Source of the DNA: an uncultured Paracoccaceae bacterium
GTDB lineage: Bacteria > Pseudomonadota > Alphaproteobacteria > Rhodobacterales > Rhodobacteraceae
DNA length: 64,000 bases
Direction of reading: 5' to 3'
Assembly (NCBI GenBank): GCA_947503965.1
Contig: CANNFU010000003.1
Span: forward strand, 372,001-436,000
In this document: one piece after another, positions 63,700 to 64,000 of the stretch
How positions within the stretch are numbered: position 1 is the first letter of the stretch
Layout: every line of letters begins with the position of its first letter
Notes under the pieces: model-generated
The model's input: the letters and a program-made list of their open reading frames with translations, nothing else
What the model was told of the DNA's origin: nothing
The model's database searches: none
Position numbers and translations under genes: made by a program

Positions 63700-64000
63700 A
63701 TGGCGTTCAAGATTACAGCGACTGCGCGAAAAGGCTCGTCGCAGTTGCGCAACAGCACTCTTCTGACATCGGCATTTATCCTTGCGCAGGGTTTTGGCAC
63801 CGTGGCTTACGCACAGGATGTTGTTCTGACGTCACGCGATGGCAATATCGAGATCCAAGGCACAATCGTTGAACTTGAAGATAACAACGTCATCGTTGAC
63901 TCGCCGCTTGGCTTGCTGCGGCTGAACCGCGACTCGTTTACCTGTGAGGGTGAAGGATGCGCTGTTTTGGCGCGTGACGACGACGACGACGACGATGATG
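63700..64000 (+). CDS. Probable PstS/OmpA-type phosphate-binding fusion protein, N-terminal part (3' end outside window)
   Basis: The frame from ATG 63700 stays open to the window end (100 residues). A signal peptide (SAFILAQGFGTVAYAQ) is followed by DVVLTSRDGNIEIQGTIVEL and LGLLRLNRDSFTCEGEGC, the short N-terminal module that precedes a substrate-binding domain and an OmpA domain in Rhodobacterales 'phosphate ABC transporter substrate-binding/OmpA' proteins. The known part ends in a run of eight Asp coded by GAC/GAT repeats. Assignment is from the N-terminal module alone. Confidence 0.6.
   Translation, partial: MAFKITATARKGSSQLRNSTLLTSAFILAQGFGTVAYAQDVVLTSRDGNIEIQGTIVELEDNNVIVDSPLGLLRLNRDSFTCEGEGCAVLARDDDDDDDD

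Overview
The window looks like chromosomal DNA of an alphaproteobacterium of the order Rhodobacterales (Roseobacter group; a Loktanella/Yoonia-like organism would fit, but that is a guess). Reasons: the F1 ATP synthase operon in the order atpHAGDC without the Fo genes, an RpoE-ChrR (ECF11) singlet-oxygen module facing its target operon, a BamF-type lipoprotein, several RTX proteins, a DUF2793 protein, an H-type lectin domain protein and a PstS/OmpA-type fusion at the right edge. GC is high and genes are tightly packed. I see no rRNA, tRNA, CRISPR array, insertion sequence or prophage.

Layout. 1-8.7 kb is mostly housekeeping: the 3' end of a family II pyrophosphatase, a HAD hydrolase, a MaoC dehydratase, RNA 2'-phosphotransferase KptA, ribF, a YcgN-like cysteine protein, threonine aldolase, a hydrolase/isomerase pair on the minus strand, prs, an H-type lectin protein and a TbpB-like lipoprotein. 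8.9-13.8 kb is the F1 ATP synthase operon on the minus strand. 14-16 kb holds a 54-residue protein, a GcvA-like LysR regulator divergent from it, and a DUF2793 protein. 16-30 kb is a cell-surface region: gmd-fcl-manC for GDP-L-fucose, a serralysin-type RTX protease, galE, phosphomannomutase, a beta-propeller/RTX protein, a Wza-like export lipoprotein and an autotransporter built on 22-residue repeats.

30-43 kb returns to core genes: an SdhAF4-like factor, rsmB, a heparinase II/III-like protein, purH, lspA, a BamF-like lipoprotein, two M16 peptidases, a sugar-epimerase-like protein behind a strong palindrome, and mutL-rmuC. 43-50 kb contains chrR-rpoE divergent from a five-gene operon (amine oxidase, DUF1365, MFS, DUF3833, SDR). 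Both directions have a TGATCC-N18-TAA-type promoter, so the set reads as a self-regulated lipid/singlet-oxygen response. 50-53 kb holds an AraC regulator followed by two exported proteins (a SnoaL-like fold and an alpha/beta hydrolase with Cys at the nucleophile elbow) and a DUF3775 protein.

53-64 kb has saccharopine dehydrogenase-GST, a DUF3592 membrane protein with a histidine phosphatase, recQ, an SMP-30-like propeller, and truB followed by a three-gene insert (DUF1643, haloacetate dehalogenase-like hydrolase, membrane-anchored RTX protein) before rpsO. The window ends inside a probable PstS/OmpA-type gene with a poly-Asp tract. Many start codons were moved downstream of the longest open frame on the basis of ribosome binding sites and family N-termini; each case is stated.
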